In this document: one piece after another, positions 18,222 to 28,549 of the stretch
Layout of the letters: each line of letters begins with the position of its first letter
How positions within the stretch are numbered: position 1 is the first letter of the stretch
Assembly (NCBI RefSeq): GCF_900155885.1
Contig: NZ_FTMB01000001.1
Coordinates: forward strand, 62,001 to 126,000
Reading direction: 5' to 3'
DNA from: Rhizobium sp. RU20A
Lineage (GTDB): Bacteria; Pseudomonadota; Alphaproteobacteria; Rhizobiales; Rhizobiaceae
DNA: 64,000 bases
Notes under the pieces: generated by a model
Databases searched by the model: none
What the model saw: only the letters and a program-made list of their open reading frames with translations
What the model was told of the DNA's origin: nothing
Position numbers and translations under genes: made by a program

Positions 18222-19110
18222 GCTTGGAAACTCCGCTCAGGGGATCGAAAGAGGCGACCTTTTAGCGCTCCCCTGCGAGGCCGGTCTTGAACGATCGTGC
18301 AACGCACCGTTAGTCGACGGGATGACCGTGTCGCGGGCGGATTGTGGCGTGGAGCGCATCGAAGCACGCTTCCACGGAGAAGGGTTTTCACCGCATCGAC
18401 ATGATACCTACGCGCTTGGTGTGACCCTTTACGGCGTTCAGACCTTCTCCTATCGCGGCGAAGACCATTTCAGTCGTCCCGGAAACGTGATCGTCCTTCA
18501 TCCGGATGAATTGCATGATGGCGCGGCGGGCACGGAGGACGGGCTTGTCTATCGCATGATCTACCTGCCGCCGGAGCTGGTCGGCGCCGCGAGTGATTAT
18601 CGCCAGGCTTTGCCATTCGTGGCTAAACCGGTGATTGATGATCGCGAAATCCTGAACGCACTTGCCGATATGTTGGCTGATCTTGGCCGCGAGCCCGACG
18701 ATCTCTTGCTCGCCGATGTTCTGGCCCGGATCTCTGACGGCCTTGATCGGCATGCAAAATGCACCAGAGCGACTTTAAGTCCGGTGGCCCGGGCGGCGGT
18801 TTTGTCCGCGAGGGACCTGCTTACGGATTGCTGCGAAGAAAGCGTCCGCTCGGATGTGCTGGAGAAGGTGACCGGCCTCACGCGCTTCGAGTTGGCAAGG
18901 CAGTTCCGTCGCGTGATGGGCACAAGCCCGCATCGCTACCTGATGATGCGTCGGCTGGACAAGGCAAAGGCCCTGCTGGCCAAGGGCGACTGTCTCGCCG
19001 GCATCGCTCATCACCTCGGCTTTGCAGATCAGGCGCATTTCACGCGACACTTCCGCAAGACCTTCGGTATGACGCCCGGCCGGTGGGTTACATTGAACGC
19101 AGCCCGCTAG
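18220..19110 (+). CDS. AraC family transcriptional regulator
   Basis: The N-terminal AraC-ligand cupin-type domain contains ERIEARFHGEGFSPHRHDTY and ALGVTLYGVQTFSYRGED. The C-terminal double helix-turn-helix spans about residues 190-290, with LARQFRRVMGTSPHRYLMMR and HHLGFADQAHFTRHFRKTFG. ATG 18220 (296 residues) is chosen because the IERGDLLALPCEAGLERSC stretch upstream of the next ATG (18322) looks conserved. No clear ribosome site precedes 18220, so the start is uncertain. Probable regulator of the adjacent DUF2000 gene. Confidence 0.85.
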   Translation: MLGNSAQGIERGDLLALPCEAGLERSCNAPLVDGMTVSRADCGVERIEARFHGEGFSPHRHDTYALGVTLYGVQTFSYRGEDHFSRPGNVIVLHPDELHDGAAGTEDGLVYRMIYLPPELVGAASDYRQALPFVAKPVIDDREILNALADMLADLGREPDDLLLADVLARISDGLDRHAKCTRATLSPVARAAVLSARDLLTDCCEESVRSDVLEKVTGLTRFELARQFRRVMGTSPHRYLMMRRLDKAKALLAKGDCLAGIAHHLGFADQAHFTRHFRKTFGMTPGRWVTLNAAR

Positions 19111-19123
19111 CGGATTGCCGCCC

Positions 19124-19957
19124 TCACAAACACCCCGCCAGCCGGCAAAACTCCTCCACCGACAGCGTCTCCGCCCGCCGCTGCGGATCGATCTCCGCAC
19201 GCGCCAGAAGCGCTTCGCCGCCGATGGACTTCACGCTCTGGCGCAGCATCTTGCGGCGCTGGCCAAAGGCGGCGGCGGTGACTTTTTCGAGTTTGGCGGG
19301 GTCGCAGGGGATGGGGTTGGCGATCGGTGTCAGGTGGACGACGGTCGAGGTCACTTTCGGTGGCGGCGTGAAGGCCTGCGGGGGCACGTCGAAGGCCATG
19401 CGCGCATCCGTGCGCCAGCCGGCGAGCACGCCGAGGCGGCCGTAATGGTCGTCGTCGGGGCCGGCGACGATCCTAAGGCCCACCTCGCGCTGGAACATCA
19501 GCGTCATCGAGGCGTAGAAGGGCGGCCAGGCGGACGGCAGCAGCCAGTTGACGAGAAGCTGCGTGCCGACATTGTAGGGAAGGTTCGCGATGATGTGCAC
19601 CGGCCCGTCGGCGTCCTTCGCCAGCGCTTCGAAATCCGTCTTCAGCGCATCGCCTTCAATCGCGGTCAGCCGGCTCGGATAGTGGTCGGAGATCTCGGCA
19701 AGAGCCGGCAGGGCGCGCGGGTCGCGTTCGATCGCGATGACGCGTTTGGCACCCAGCGCCAGGATCGCCCGCGTCAGGCCGCCGGGGCCGGGGCCGACCT
19801 CGATAACGGTCGCGCCATCCAGCGGGCCGGCCGTGCGCGCGATCTTCTGGGTGAGGTTGAGATCGAGCAGAAAGTTCTGGCCTAGCGCCTTCTTGGCGTC
19901 GAGCCCATGGCGCTGGATCACATCGCGCAGCGGCGGCAGTCCGTCGAGCGCGGCCAT
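19124..19957 (-). CDS. rsmA: 16S rRNA (adenine-N6,N6)-dimethyltransferase
   Basis: The 277-residue RsmA/KsgA protein has [17 protein letters not shown], the SAM motif [23 protein letters not shown] and the catalytic [14 protein letters not shown]. It dimethylates two adjacent adenines near the 3' end of 16S rRNA. Its ATG shares one base with the pdxA stop (TGATG), so the genes are translationally coupled. The order lptD-surA-pdxA-rsmA is the same as in E. coli. Confidence 0.96.
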   Translation of the reverse strand: MAALDGLPPLRDVIQRHGLDAKKALGQNFLLDLNLTQKIARTAGPLDGATVIEVGPGPGGLTRAILALGAKRVIAIERDPRALPALAEISDHYPSRLTAIEGDALKTDFEALAKDADGPVHIIANLPYNVGTQLLVNWLLPSAWPPFYASMTLMFQREVGLRIVAGPDDDHYGRLGVLAGWRTDARMAFDVPPQAFTPPPKVTSTVVHLTPIANPIPCDPAKLEKVTAAAFGQRRKMLRQSVKSIGGEALLARAEIDPQRRAETLSVEEFCRLAGCL

Positions 19958-20985
19958 CAGCGGGTTTCTCCGGCGGAGGCGGTGGCCAGCCGTTCCGCAA
20001 GCTGCAGCGCGGCCAGCAGGCTGTCGGCCCGCGCAAGGCCCTTGCCTGCGATCGGAAAGGCGGTGCCGTGGTCGGGCGAGGTGCGGATGAAGGGCAGGCC
20101 GAGCGTCGCGTTCACGCTGTCGTCGAAGCCGAGCGCCTTGGCGGGGATCAGCGCCTGATCGTGATACATGCAGATGGCGACATCGTAGGTCGCGCGCGCC
20201 CGGTCGTGGAACATCGTGTCGGCCGGAAGCGGGCCGACGGCATCGATGCCTTCGGCCTTCAACCGCTCCACCACAGGCCGGATGATCGCATCGTCCTCAA
20301 GCCCCAGCGCCCCGCCTTCGCCCGCATGCGGGTTGAGGCCGGCGAGAGCCAGGCGCGGCGAGGGGATGGCGAAGCGCTCACGCAGGTCGCGGGCGGTGAT
20401 TGTGCAGGTCTCGTAGACGAGGTCCGGCGTCAGCGCCGCTGGCACGTCCTTCAGCGGAATATGGATCGTCACGGGCACGGCGTTCAGTTTCGGGCCGGAA
20501 AGCAGCATGACGGGGTGATAGGGACCCCTACCGTCGCGGGCGGCGATATCGGCGAGGAATTCCGTATGCCCCGGAAAGGCAAAGCCCGCATCGTAGAGGA
20601 CGGATTTGGCGATGGGGCAGGTGACCACGGCGCTGGTCCGCCCGGCGCGTGTCAGCGAAACGGCGGCCTCGATGGCTTCGATGACGGCGCCGGCATTGGC
20701 GCTGTCCGGCGCGCCTGCGACGACCGGTGAGATGCAAGTCACGGGCAGGACCGGCAAGGCCTCATCGAAGATAGAGACAGCCTGCTCCGGCTCGCAGCCG
20801 CGCACCGGAACGCAAAGGCCGAGTGCTTCAGCCCGGGCCAGCAGCACATCGGGATCGCCGATGAAAAAGAAAGGGGGCGTTTGCCACTCCTTGCGAGCCG
20901 CGTAGCAGGCGAGAGCCACATCAGGGCCGATACCGGCGGGATCGCCCATGGAGAGCGCGAGCGCCCGTGTCGCCGGTTCGGCCAT
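19957..20985 (-). CDS. pdxA: 4-hydroxythreonine-4-phosphate dehydrogenase
   Basis: The 342-residue PdxA has [16 protein letters not shown] at the N-terminus. Metal-ligand histidines appear in [21 protein letters not shown] and TSPDHGTAF. It catalyses an NAD-dependent step in the DXP-dependent route to pyridoxal phosphate. It lies between the SurA-like gene (11 bp upstream) and rsmA (1-base overlap), one transcription unit on the minus strand. Confidence 0.96.
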   Translation of the reverse strand: MAEPATRALALSMGDPAGIGPDVALACYAARKEWQTPPFFFIGDPDVLLARAEALGLCVPVRGCEPEQAVSIFDEALPVLPVTCISPVVAGAPDSANAGAVIEAIEAAVSLTRAGRTSAVVTCPIAKSVLYDAGFAFPGHTEFLADIAARDGRGPYHPVMLLSGPKLNAVPVTIHIPLKDVPAALTPDLVYETCTITARDLRERFAIPSPRLALAGLNPHAGEGGALGLEDDAIIRPVVERLKAEGIDAVGPLPADTMFHDRARATYDVAICMYHDQALIPAKALGFDDSVNATLGLPFIRTSPDHGTAFPIAGKGLARADSLLAALQLAERLATASAGETR

Positions 20986-20996
20986 GGAGATGTTCC

Positions 20997-21947
20997 TTAG
21001 CGCGTCACGATCTGGGCGCGCTTGCGCAGCTCGTCGAGATAGCGCTTGCTGTTGGCGTCCTCGGCGCCGCCATCCTTCTTCTTGCCGAGGTCCTCGGCGC
21101 GGAAGACGATCTCGGCGGCGACGTCGTCGTTCACCTGCCGCTTCTTGCAGATCGCCAGATATTCGACGCCGCGCTCGGTGACGCGCGTATCCGTGGTGAT
21201 GCCGTCGCCAGCCTTCAGCACCAGTGGCTTCCAGTCATCCGGCAGTTCCTGTTCGAGCACGCGGCCGAGGCTGCGGATCGAAACGTCATGCATTGTGGCG
21301 GCAAAGACCTTGGCCTGCTCGCAGCCCGGGAAATTCGCCCGCGACGCCTTGGCTTCCGCCTGCCGCTTGCCGAGAATCTGGCCACGGCGCTTCTCCGGCA
21401 CGACGAAGATCACCTGCTGCAGGAAATACTCCGTCGTCACCGGCTTCTTGCCGCCATTTTCCTGCATGCGCTTGACGAGATCGGCGCCGGACATGCGGTT
21501 GCTGCCGAGATTGTAGCGCAGGTTCACGACGCGCGGCCAGCTCATCTGCACGGCGATATAGGCCTTGAAATGGGCGGTCGTCACGCCGGCCTTGTCGAGG
21601 ATGGTGTTGAGCTGCGCCGCGCTCAGCTTGTTGCTCTGGGCAAAGCGCAGGAAGGCGGCATCGACATCCTGCGTGCTGACGGACATGCCGACGCGGGCAA
21701 CCTCGGCGCGCTTCAGCGTTTCCTCGATCAGTTGCTCGCGGGCCGTGGCCTGCAGGTTGCCGCCCTGGCGCTGCAGCTTGAGGAAGGCCACGCGCTTGGC
21801 AATGTCGCCGGAGGTGATCGCGGTATCGTTGACGGTGACGCGGATCGCGCCGCCGCCGCCGGCCGCCAGGACCACGCTCGATGTCGACGCGGCCATCGCG
21901 GCTCCCATGAGACCTGCCAGCACGGCGGCGCGGATCATCCGGTTCAT
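20997..21947 (-). CDS. SurA N-terminal-domain periplasmic chaperone
   Basis: ATG 21947 with a GGAG site gives a 316-residue protein with a Sec signal peptide ([20 protein letters not shown], ending around VLAAGGG). A SurA-type N-terminal helical domain follows: [40 protein letters not shown] and [11 protein letters not shown] parvulin domain, if present, is poorly conserved. It lies directly downstream of lptD, the main client of SurA in E. coli, and upstream of pdxA. Its role is inferred as outer-membrane protein folding. Confidence 0.85.
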   Translation of the reverse strand: MNRMIRAAVLAGLMGAAMAASTSSVVLAAGGGGAIRVTVNDTAITSGDIAKRVAFLKLQRQGGNLQATAREQLIEETLKRAEVARVGMSVSTQDVDAAFLRFAQSNKLSAAQLNTILDKAGVTTAHFKAYIAVQMSWPRVVNLRYNLGSNRMSGADLVKRMQENGGKKPVTTEYFLQQVIFVVPEKRRGQILGKRQAEAKASRANFPGCEQAKVFAATMHDVSIRSLGRVLEQELPDDWKPLVLKAGDGITTDTRVTERGVEYLAICKKRQVNDDVAAEIVFRAEDLGKKKDGGAEDANSKRYLDELRKRAQIVTR

Positions 21948-22102
21948 GCGCTTCACTCCACCCTTTGAATTGTGTCCGGCCACTGCTCCGGCCGCCCTAG
22001 CCCGTTGGCATGCATAAACCATGCGGCCAAACGATGACAAGTGCGGCCGCAAACGCCCGCACCGCCCGGCAATGCTGTCAGCACCGGCCGCCAAGCGCGC
22101 CG

Positions 22103-24442
22103 TCAGTTGTTCAACTCGTTGAACTTGGCATCGCCGACATTGACGTCGCCCAGCGTACGGAAGCTGATGCGCGCACCGATCGACCAGTCGTTGGCCACCG
22201 TCGCGTTCTTGTCGCGCTCGCGCTTGTAGACGATCGAGAACAGCGTGTCCTGGTCGTCATAGGTGATGCCGATGCCGTTGCGCGAAATGACCTCGTTGTT
22301 GATGTCATAGGTCAACGAGCCGAACACCGACCAGTAATCGGCAAAGCGGTAGGCCGCGGCGGTCTGCACTTCGTCCCGGTCGCCGATCTCGCCGTAGCGG
22401 GGCTGCGCGGCAATGCTGGTATAGGTGATCAGCGACTGCCAGTAGATGCCTTCGTAGCCGAGCGTGGCATCGGCGCGGCGAAGGTCTAGCGTCTTCTCAT
22501 CGAGGCGCGCGCTGAGGCTCGCCGTCACGCCTGTCGGCGCGTCGATGCCGATCATGCCGACAAAGTCCGACGTGTCCGTCTCGAGCCCGGAATCGGAACC
22601 GACCTTGACCAGATCGTCCGTTGCGAACGAATTCACGCCACCCAGATGATAGGACTGGCCGAAGATGGAGCGCAGCGAGTAGCCATTGTCGAAATTGCCG
22701 GTGTAGCGGAAGCCGACATTGGCGCGCGAGCCGCCCTCGATCCGGTCGAAACCGGAGAACTTGTCACGCTCGAAGAGGTTGGTCGCGTCGAAGACGAAGC
22801 TCTGTGCATCCTCGTTCGGCAGGCGACCGGCAAAATCCTCGTTGGGGCGCGCATAGACCTGCACCATCGGCTCCAGCACATGGCTGCTGTGCGCGGTCGC
22901 CATCAGGATCGGGTAGCGTGCTTCCAGTCCCGCCGTCAGCATGGAGCGCGCCACGGCATCCTCGGTGGCATAGTTGCCGCCATAGCCGGGGCCGGGATTG
23001 TCCATGTTGAGGCCAATCAGATCGCCGCGCGCTGCAAGCAGCGGGGTGAGCGAAAGGCCGCCCGGCACGATGAAGGTGCGCCGCCATTCGGCTTCGCTCG
23101 TCAGGCGATGCGCGGAGCCTTCCAGTCCCGGAAAACGCTCGACACCCAGAACGGTGAAGCTGTCCTTGCCGCTGCGATGCACGTTCGTCAGGTTGACATC
23201 GACGTTCAGCTCACCGCCCGCCACCGGCTTCGGCGCGGTGTAGGAATAGTCGAGAACCTGCGCGATCGCCTGCTTCTTTTCCTTGGTGCTGCCGAGGTCG
23301 GCATCCTGGATGTCGAAGTAGAAAGCCCGCATGTCGAAATAGTTGCGGCTGCCGAGGCCCGTCAGATAGGCCTGATTCGTGTAGGTCGTGCCGTCAAACG
23401 TCGAAAGCTCGTACGTCTTGGCGAAGTTGTTGTCGCTCTGGACCAGGACATCCCAGCCGAATGTCCAGCGCGGATTGATTTCGAAACGGCCCTTCGAGGC
23501 CACCATGCCGCGGTTCAGTTCTACCGCATCGGTGGTGTTCGGCGTGAAGACCGAGCGGTCCATCTGGTGGATGCCGGCAAAGGACAGCGTATGCTGGCCA
23601 TTATGGAAACGCTGGCGGAACTCGCCTTCCAGCAGGAACCCCTGCTTGGTCAGTCCCGTCGCGGTCAGTGTCGCGTCCATATCGGGACGGATCGCCCAGT
23701 AATAGGGAATGGACAGCTGGGCGCCGAGCTTCTGCGTATATTTGAGGCGTGGAAACAGGAAGCCGCTCTTGCGCTTCACCGTATGGTCGGGAAGCTCAAG
23801 CACCGGCAGATAGACGATCGGCTGGCCGAAGAGCTCGAAACGGGCATTTTCCAGCCGCACCGTCCGGGTGCGCCCGTTCTGCACGATGCGCTGCGCCTTG
23901 ATCTGCCACAGCGAGCGATGATCGGGCTTGGTCGCGCAGGGCGTACAGGCGGTATAGACGGCCTTGTTGAGAACGAACTCTTCGCCGTTGATGCGCTCGC
24001 CGCTGGCGGCTGCAAGCTTCGTAAGGTCGGTCGTTTCGATGCGCAGCTGCTCGATGAAGCCGTTGCCGAAATCATCCGTCAGATCCATGCGGTCGCCGTA
24101 GACACGGTTGCCGCCGGGCTCGATCAGTTCGATCTTGCCGGTCGCGATGACACGGCCGCCCGTCTGGTCGTACTCGACCTGCTCGGCCACCATCTGGTAG
24201 CCGCCATAATTGATCTGCACGTTGCCACGGACGATCACGCGACCGGAATCATTGTTGTAAACAAGCTCGTTCGCCGAGAGCAGCATCTTCGCGTCGGGCG
24301 CGATGTTGGGCTGCAACTGGTCGATCGTCGTGGATTGAGCCTGAACGGTGAGGGGCGTTCCCGCCAAAAGACTGAACGCGGCAACGCCTGCAAGCAGGGC
24401 CACCTTCGTCCGCCTGATCGGGTCGCGGTCACGTGCCGCCAC
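22103..24442 (-). CDS. lptD: LPS assembly outer-membrane protein LptD
   Basis: The 779-residue protein from GTG 24442 has a signal peptide (about 1-36, ending VQAQS). An OstA/LptA-like N-terminal domain follows (LLSANELVYNNDSGRVIVRG, MVAEQVEYDQTGGRVIATGK). A long beta-barrel domain ends in YKRERDKNATVANDWSIGAR. LptD with LptE inserts LPS into the outer leaflet. Cysteines occur in TACTPCATKPDH. The start shares one base with the lptG stop (TAGTG), so expression is coupled. Confidence 0.95.
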   Translation of the reverse strand: MAARDRDPIRRTKVALLAGVAAFSLLAGTPLTVQAQSTTIDQLQPNIAPDAKMLLSANELVYNNDSGRVIVRGNVQINYGGYQMVAEQVEYDQTGGRVIATGKIELIEPGGNRVYGDRMDLTDDFGNGFIEQLRIETTDLTKLAAASGERINGEEFVLNKAVYTACTPCATKPDHRSLWQIKAQRIVQNGRTRTVRLENARFELFGQPIVYLPVLELPDHTVKRKSGFLFPRLKYTQKLGAQLSIPYYWAIRPDMDATLTATGLTKQGFLLEGEFRQRFHNGQHTLSFAGIHQMDRSVFTPNTTDAVELNRGMVASKGRFEINPRWTFGWDVLVQSDNNFAKTYELSTFDGTTYTNQAYLTGLGSRNYFDMRAFYFDIQDADLGSTKEKKQAIAQVLDYSYTAPKPVAGGELNVDVNLTNVHRSGKDSFTVLGVERFPGLEGSAHRLTSEAEWRRTFIVPGGLSLTPLLAARGDLIGLNMDNPGPGYGGNYATEDAVARSMLTAGLEARYPILMATAHSSHVLEPMVQVYARPNEDFAGRLPNEDAQSFVFDATNLFERDKFSGFDRIEGGSRANVGFRYTGNFDNGYSLRSIFGQSYHLGGVNSFATDDLVKVGSDSGLETDTSDFVGMIGIDAPTGVTASLSARLDEKTLDLRRADATLGYEGIYWQSLITYTSIAAQPRYGEIGDRDEVQTAAAYRFADYWSVFGSLTYDINNEVISRNGIGITYDDQDTLFSIVYKRERDKNATVANDWSIGARISFRTLGDVNVGDAKFNELNN

Positions 24443-25527
24443 TAGCCATCCTCCTGATGCAATAGAATCGTCGAGCCCAGCGCCATCGCTACAACAACCG
24501 GCAACCAGGCTGCAACGAACGGAGGCACTACACCGCTGCTCCCGAATGCTTTGACAAGCACGGTCACGACATAAAGCACGAAGCCTGCGAGGATTCCACC
24601 GAGAATTACCGACCGGCTCTGGTGGAACCGGCTGAACTTCAGCGAAACGCTGGCGGCAATGAGCGTCATGGCCACGAGAAGCGGGGGAAGCGAGAGCATG
24701 GAGTGAAATTGCGTCTCCATCGCCGCTGTGGAAAACCCGAAGGAACGGGCCACTTCGATCTTCCGGGGAAGGTCAAAGAAATCAATGGTGTCGGCTTTGG
24801 CCAGCGTTTCGCGCACAAATTCGGGCTTCAGCGCCGTCGGAATTTTCAGTGTCTCGAATCGACGCGGCAGTTCGCCGTTGCGCGTCTCGGTGACGGTGTT
24901 AAGCAGCCAGTAACCATCTTCCAGCTTTGCCGAGCGGGCATCCTGCCGGACGGTGATGCTGCCCTGTGGATCAAAATGGATCACAGTCACGTCGAGCAGC
25001 GTCGCGCCCTCGTCCTGAACTGAGCCAGCCCCGATGATCGCATCGTCCCCATCATGGATCTGGCGAAGCCACGGAATGGACAGAGCCGCCGACGAGCGGT
25101 TGCCGCCGCCCCACTCCGCCTGCAGCGCCTCGGCCTTCTTGGCGCCCCAGGCCGCGATCGGATTGATGGCGGCGACGGCCAGGATGCCGAAGACCAGCGA
25201 ACCCGCCACGAAGGGGCGCAGGAACTGCCAGGCGGAAATGCCCGCCGCCCGGGTCACGACGAGTTCGTAGCGACGGTTGAGCGCGATCAGCGTCGTCATG
25301 GCCGAAAACAGCGCGACGAAGGGCACGGTCTGCTGCAGGATCATGGGAATGCGCAGCGCCGTCATCAGCAGCGCGCCCCCCACATTGTAATTCGGCAGGT
25401 TCGACATGCGGCTCGTCGTTTCGCTGAAATCGATGATGAAGATCAGCGAGAAGATGCCGACGAGGAAATAGATGGTGGTCAGCGCATAACGCTTGAAGAA
25501 GTAGCGAGAGAGCGTTCCGCCGATCAT
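24442..25527 (-). CDS. lptG: LPS export ABC transporter permease LptG
   Basis: The 361-residue YjgP/YjgQ-family permease starts GGTLSRYFFKRYALTTIYFL and has three N-terminal membrane helices. A periplasmic beta-jellyroll of about 200 residues follows, then three C-terminal helices (LPPLLVAMTLIAASVSLKFS, AWLPVVVAMALGSTIL). With LptF and the ATPase LptB it extracts LPS from the inner membrane. It overlaps lptF by ATGA and lptD by one base. Confidence 0.94.
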   Translation of the reverse strand: MIGGTLSRYFFKRYALTTIYFLVGIFSLIFIIDFSETTSRMSNLPNYNVGGALLMTALRIPMILQQTVPFVALFSAMTTLIALNRRYELVVTRAAGISAWQFLRPFVAGSLVFGILAVAAINPIAAWGAKKAEALQAEWGGGNRSSAALSIPWLRQIHDGDDAIIGAGSVQDEGATLLDVTVIHFDPQGSITVRQDARSAKLEDGYWLLNTVTETRNGELPRRFETLKIPTALKPEFVRETLAKADTIDFFDLPRKIEVARSFGFSTAAMETQFHSMLSLPPLLVAMTLIAASVSLKFSRFHQSRSVILGGILAGFVLYVVTVLVKAFGSSGVVPPFVAAWLPVVVAMALGSTILLHQEDG

Positions 25528-26696
25528 GACGGCCTCCCTGTCTCGTCATCGGCCGTGCTGATCACTTTCAGGCGGATCAGCTGGTCGTTGAGCTGGTCTG
25601 AGTAGCGCGCCGGAATCCGCAGTTTCTTGTTGCTGATCAGCTGGCGGATGCACAGCGCTATCGTCAGAAGCGGCACGGCATAAAGGATCGGGATGAAGAT
25701 CGCCGAATCCTCCGCGCTATTGGCGGCATAGAAGGTCATCCAGCGGAAGACGAAGGCGATGATCATCACCTGCAGCGTCGGATGCATGCGCGCTTCGCGA
25801 TGCGAGCGGGCATCGGAAGACACCACCAGCGCCATCAGCGCGAAGACCAGCGGGAAGGTCCACTCCACGAAACGCCGATGGATCTCGGAGGAGAAGGACA
25901 GCGGATTGCGCTGGTAGAACTCGTCGTTCGGATCGGGGTTGAAGAGATAGGACAGCTCCCGGTCGCCAGGCTTCAGCGACGCGCCCGCGGCCTTCTTGGT
26001 CATTTCGGCGAGATCGAAGGCGTAGCTGTCGAACTTGATGATCGAAACGCCGCCGTCGGGCTGCTTGCGATGCACCTCGCCATCCTTCATGACGAGCGCG
26101 GAACTTGCCTCGTCCACCGCGCCTTCACGGGCGTAATAGACGAGTTCGCTTTCGGGATTGCGGGAATCGGCAACGAAAATGCCGGTCAGCACGCCATTGC
26201 CGCGTCGTCCGCCCACCTGCACGTAAAGTCCGTCGGCAATGCGCCGGAACGAGTTCTCCTGCACGACGGAAGACAGAAGATCGGCGTTGGCCGAGGCAAT
26301 CATCTGCCGGACCGCCTGGCGCACTTTCGGCTCCACGACATTGTCGACCGTGAACGAAAACACGCTGAGCGCCGCTGCCAGCAGCAGGATCGGCCGCAGG
26401 ATGATGGACCGCGAGCCCCCGGCCGCCTCGATCACCGTCAGCTCCGAATCGGTGTTCATCGTGCCGAGCGTCTGCGTGATGCCGATGGCAAGCGCGAAGG
26501 GCAGCACGAGCGGGATCACGGTCGGCAGGATCAGCGTCGCCAGTTGCAGGAAGGCGCCGATCGACTGTCCCGTATCCGTGACGAGATTGATGCGTTGCAG
26601 GGCCTGCGTCGTCCAGATGATGCCGAGAACGGGCAGCAGCGCCGCCAGGAACATCTGGAACACGCGGCGCAGGATGTAGCGTTCGAGTATCGTCAT
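25524..26696 (-). CDS. lptF: LPS export ABC transporter permease LptF
   Basis: The 390-residue LptF starts MTILERYILRRVFQMFLAAL with the same membrane-jellyroll-membrane layout as LptG. IGITQTLGTMNTDSELTVIE is the conserved coupling-helix region. It is the first gene of the minus-strand block lptF-lptG-lptD-surA-pdxA-rsmA. The stop overlaps the lptG ATG (ATGA). It is divergent from pepA across about 357 bp. Confidence 0.94.
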   Translation of the reverse strand: MTILERYILRRVFQMFLAALLPVLGIIWTTQALQRINLVTDTGQSIGAFLQLATLILPTVIPLVLPFALAIGITQTLGTMNTDSELTVIEAAGGSRSIILRPILLLAAALSVFSFTVDNVVEPKVRQAVRQMIASANADLLSSVVQENSFRRIADGLYVQVGGRRGNGVLTGIFVADSRNPESELVYYAREGAVDEASSALVMKDGEVHRKQPDGGVSIIKFDSYAFDLAEMTKKAAGASLKPGDRELSYLFNPDPNDEFYQRNPLSFSSEIHRRFVEWTFPLVFALMALVVSSDARSHREARMHPTLQVMIIAFVFRWMTFYAANSAEDSAIFIPILYAVPLLTIALCIRQLISNKKLRIPARYSDQLNDQLIRLKVISTADDETGRPS

Positions 26697-27053
26697 GTGA
26701 TCCCGGGGGATACCCCTTCATGGAGCTTTGCGGCAACCGGTCAGTTTGCCGCCCGTTCGTGTGGGCCCTCAATGTGATACCCCATTGGCACAAGCTCTAG
26801 CCAAAGGCTTGGCCGCGGGCAATGCGCCGGGGCAGGGCGGCGCTACAATTTCTCCTTTGGTGGCTTTTTGGTGACGAACCGGCCCGGACGCTGCCATGCC
26901 CTTTGCCTTCGCTTCGATGTTTTCCTGTAGATGGAGGTCTCTACGCTTGACGAGACGAGGCTTTTTCTTTGCCTTTGCCGCCCGGCGCCTTAACAGTGGC
27001 GTGACAGGCGTGCCGCCCGCCCGCCCGCCATGACACATGTTCCGGAGCCATCC
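26697..27053. other. Divergent lptF/pepA promoter region
   Basis: A 357-bp gap between two divergent genes that must contain both promoters. No confident boxes, operators or small genes are visible. Open frames running through it are extensions of shadow frames. Confidence 0.45.
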
Positions 27054-28544
27054 ATGCCGTCCAAAGTCGAGATCACCTTCGCAAAATCCATCCGCCCGGC
27101 CGGCGGTGTCGGCCTGCTCTTGCAGGTCGCCGGCAGCCAGCCGGCCTTCGTGACCGCGGCCGACCCGGATGGCGTCTCGGCCCGTGCGGCCCGCACCGCG
27201 AAGTTTACCGCCAAGGCGCTCTCGACGCTCGACATTCTCGCGCCCGCCAACTCCCCCTTCGAGCGCCTCGTCATTCTCGGCCTCGGCGACAAGGCGAAGA
27301 TCACCCGTCACGACTGGCTGAAGGCCGGTGGCACTGCGGCCGCCAAGGTGAAGGGCGCGGAGAAGATCGCCGTCTATCTCGATGCCGAACCGTTGGATGT
27401 CGGCGGTCGCGAAGCAGCCGATTTTGCCCTCGGCATGGCGCTCGCGGCCTACAGCTTCGACCAGTACAAGACGAAAAAGGCTGAGGACGAGACGACCCCG
27501 CGGGATCGTACCCTGCGCGTCACCATCGTCACCGCCTCCGTCATCGCCGCCAAGAAGGCCTGGGCCGATGCGGAAGCCGTGCTCGACGGCGTCGTGCTCG
27601 CCCGCAACCTTGTCAACGAGCCGCCGAACGTGCTCGGCCCGGTGGAATTTGCCGCGCGTGCCAAGGAACTGGAAGCGCTGGGTGCCGAGGTGGAAATCCT
27701 CACCGAGCGCGAAATGAAGAAGCTCGGCATGGGCGCCCTGCTTGGCGTCGCCCAGGGCTCGGCCCGTCCGCCGCGCCTCGCCGTCATCGAATGGAAGGGC
27801 GGCAAGGCCAAGGAAAAGCCACTCGCCTTCGTCGGCAAGGGCGTCGTCTTCGACACTGGCGGCATCTCCATCAAGCCGGCCGCCGGCATGGAGGACATGA
27901 AGGGTGACATGGGCGGCGCGGCTGCCGTCATCGGCCTCATGCATGTGCTGGCCGCCCGCAAGGCCAAGGTCAACGCCGTCGGTATTCTCGGCCTTGTTGA
28001 AAACATGCCCGACGGCAATGCCCAGCGCCCCGGCGACATCGTCACCTCCATGTCCGGCCAGACGATCGAGATCATCAACACCGATGCCGAAGGTCGCCTC
28101 GTGCTGGCCGATGCGCTCTGGTACTGCAACGAGCGCTTCAAGCCGAAGATGATGATCAACCTGGCGACGCTGACCGGCGCCATCATGGTCGCGCTCGGCA
28201 GCCACCATGCCGGCCTCTTCTCCAATTCCGACGAACTGTCCGAAAAGCTGCTCTCTGCCGGCCTTCGCACCAACGAGAAGCTCTGGCGCATGCCGCTGGG
28301 CCGCGAATACGACAAGATCATCGACAGCAAGTTCGCCGACATGAAGAACTCCGGCGGCCGCTACGCCGGCGCCATCACCGCCGCCCAGTTCCTGAAGCGC
28401 TTCGTCAAGGAAACCCCCTGGGCCCACCTCGACGTCGCCGGCACGGCCATGGGCTCGCCCTCCGACGAGATCAACACCTCCTGGGCCTCCGGCTTCGGCG
28501 TCCGCCTGCTCGATGACCTCGTGCGGGAGGAGTATGAGGGGTAA
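27054..28544 (+). CDS. pepA: Leucyl aminopeptidase
   Basis: M17 dizinc aminopeptidase of 496 residues. Metal and catalytic residues lie in [31 protein letters not shown] and the signature [17 protein letters not shown] 27054 is preferred to the in-frame ATG at 27030 because CCGGAG stands 7-8 nt before it. PepA trims N-terminal residues from peptides and in some bacteria also binds DNA in XerCD recombination. holC follows after 5 bp, a widely conserved pairing. Confidence 0.96.
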   Translation: MPSKVEITFAKSIRPAGGVGLLLQVAGSQPAFVTAADPDGVSARAARTAKFTAKALSTLDILAPANSPFERLVILGLGDKAKITRHDWLKAGGTAAAKVKGAEKIAVYLDAEPLDVGGREAADFALGMALAAYSFDQYKTKKAEDETTPRDRTLRVTIVTASVIAAKKAWADAEAVLDGVVLARNLVNEPPNVLGPVEFAARAKELEALGAEVEILTEREMKKLGMGALLGVAQGSARPPRLAVIEWKGGKAKEKPLAFVGKGVVFDTGGISIKPAAGMEDMKGDMGGAAAVIGLMHVLAARKAKVNAVGILGLVENMPDGNAQRPGDIVTSMSGQTIEIINTDAEGRLVLADALWYCNERFKPKMMINLATLTGAIMVALGSHHAGLFSNSDELSEKLLSAGLRTNEKLWRMPLGREYDKIIDSKFADMKNSGGRYAGAITAAQFLKRFVKETPWAHLDVAGTAMGSPSDEINTSWASGFGVRLLDDLVREEYEG

Positions 28545-28549
28545 ACCCG

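Noticed and set aside
22646-24445. 599-codon open frame antisense to lptD
   Set aside because: No recognisable domain and wholly inside lptD; typical GC-driven shadow frame.
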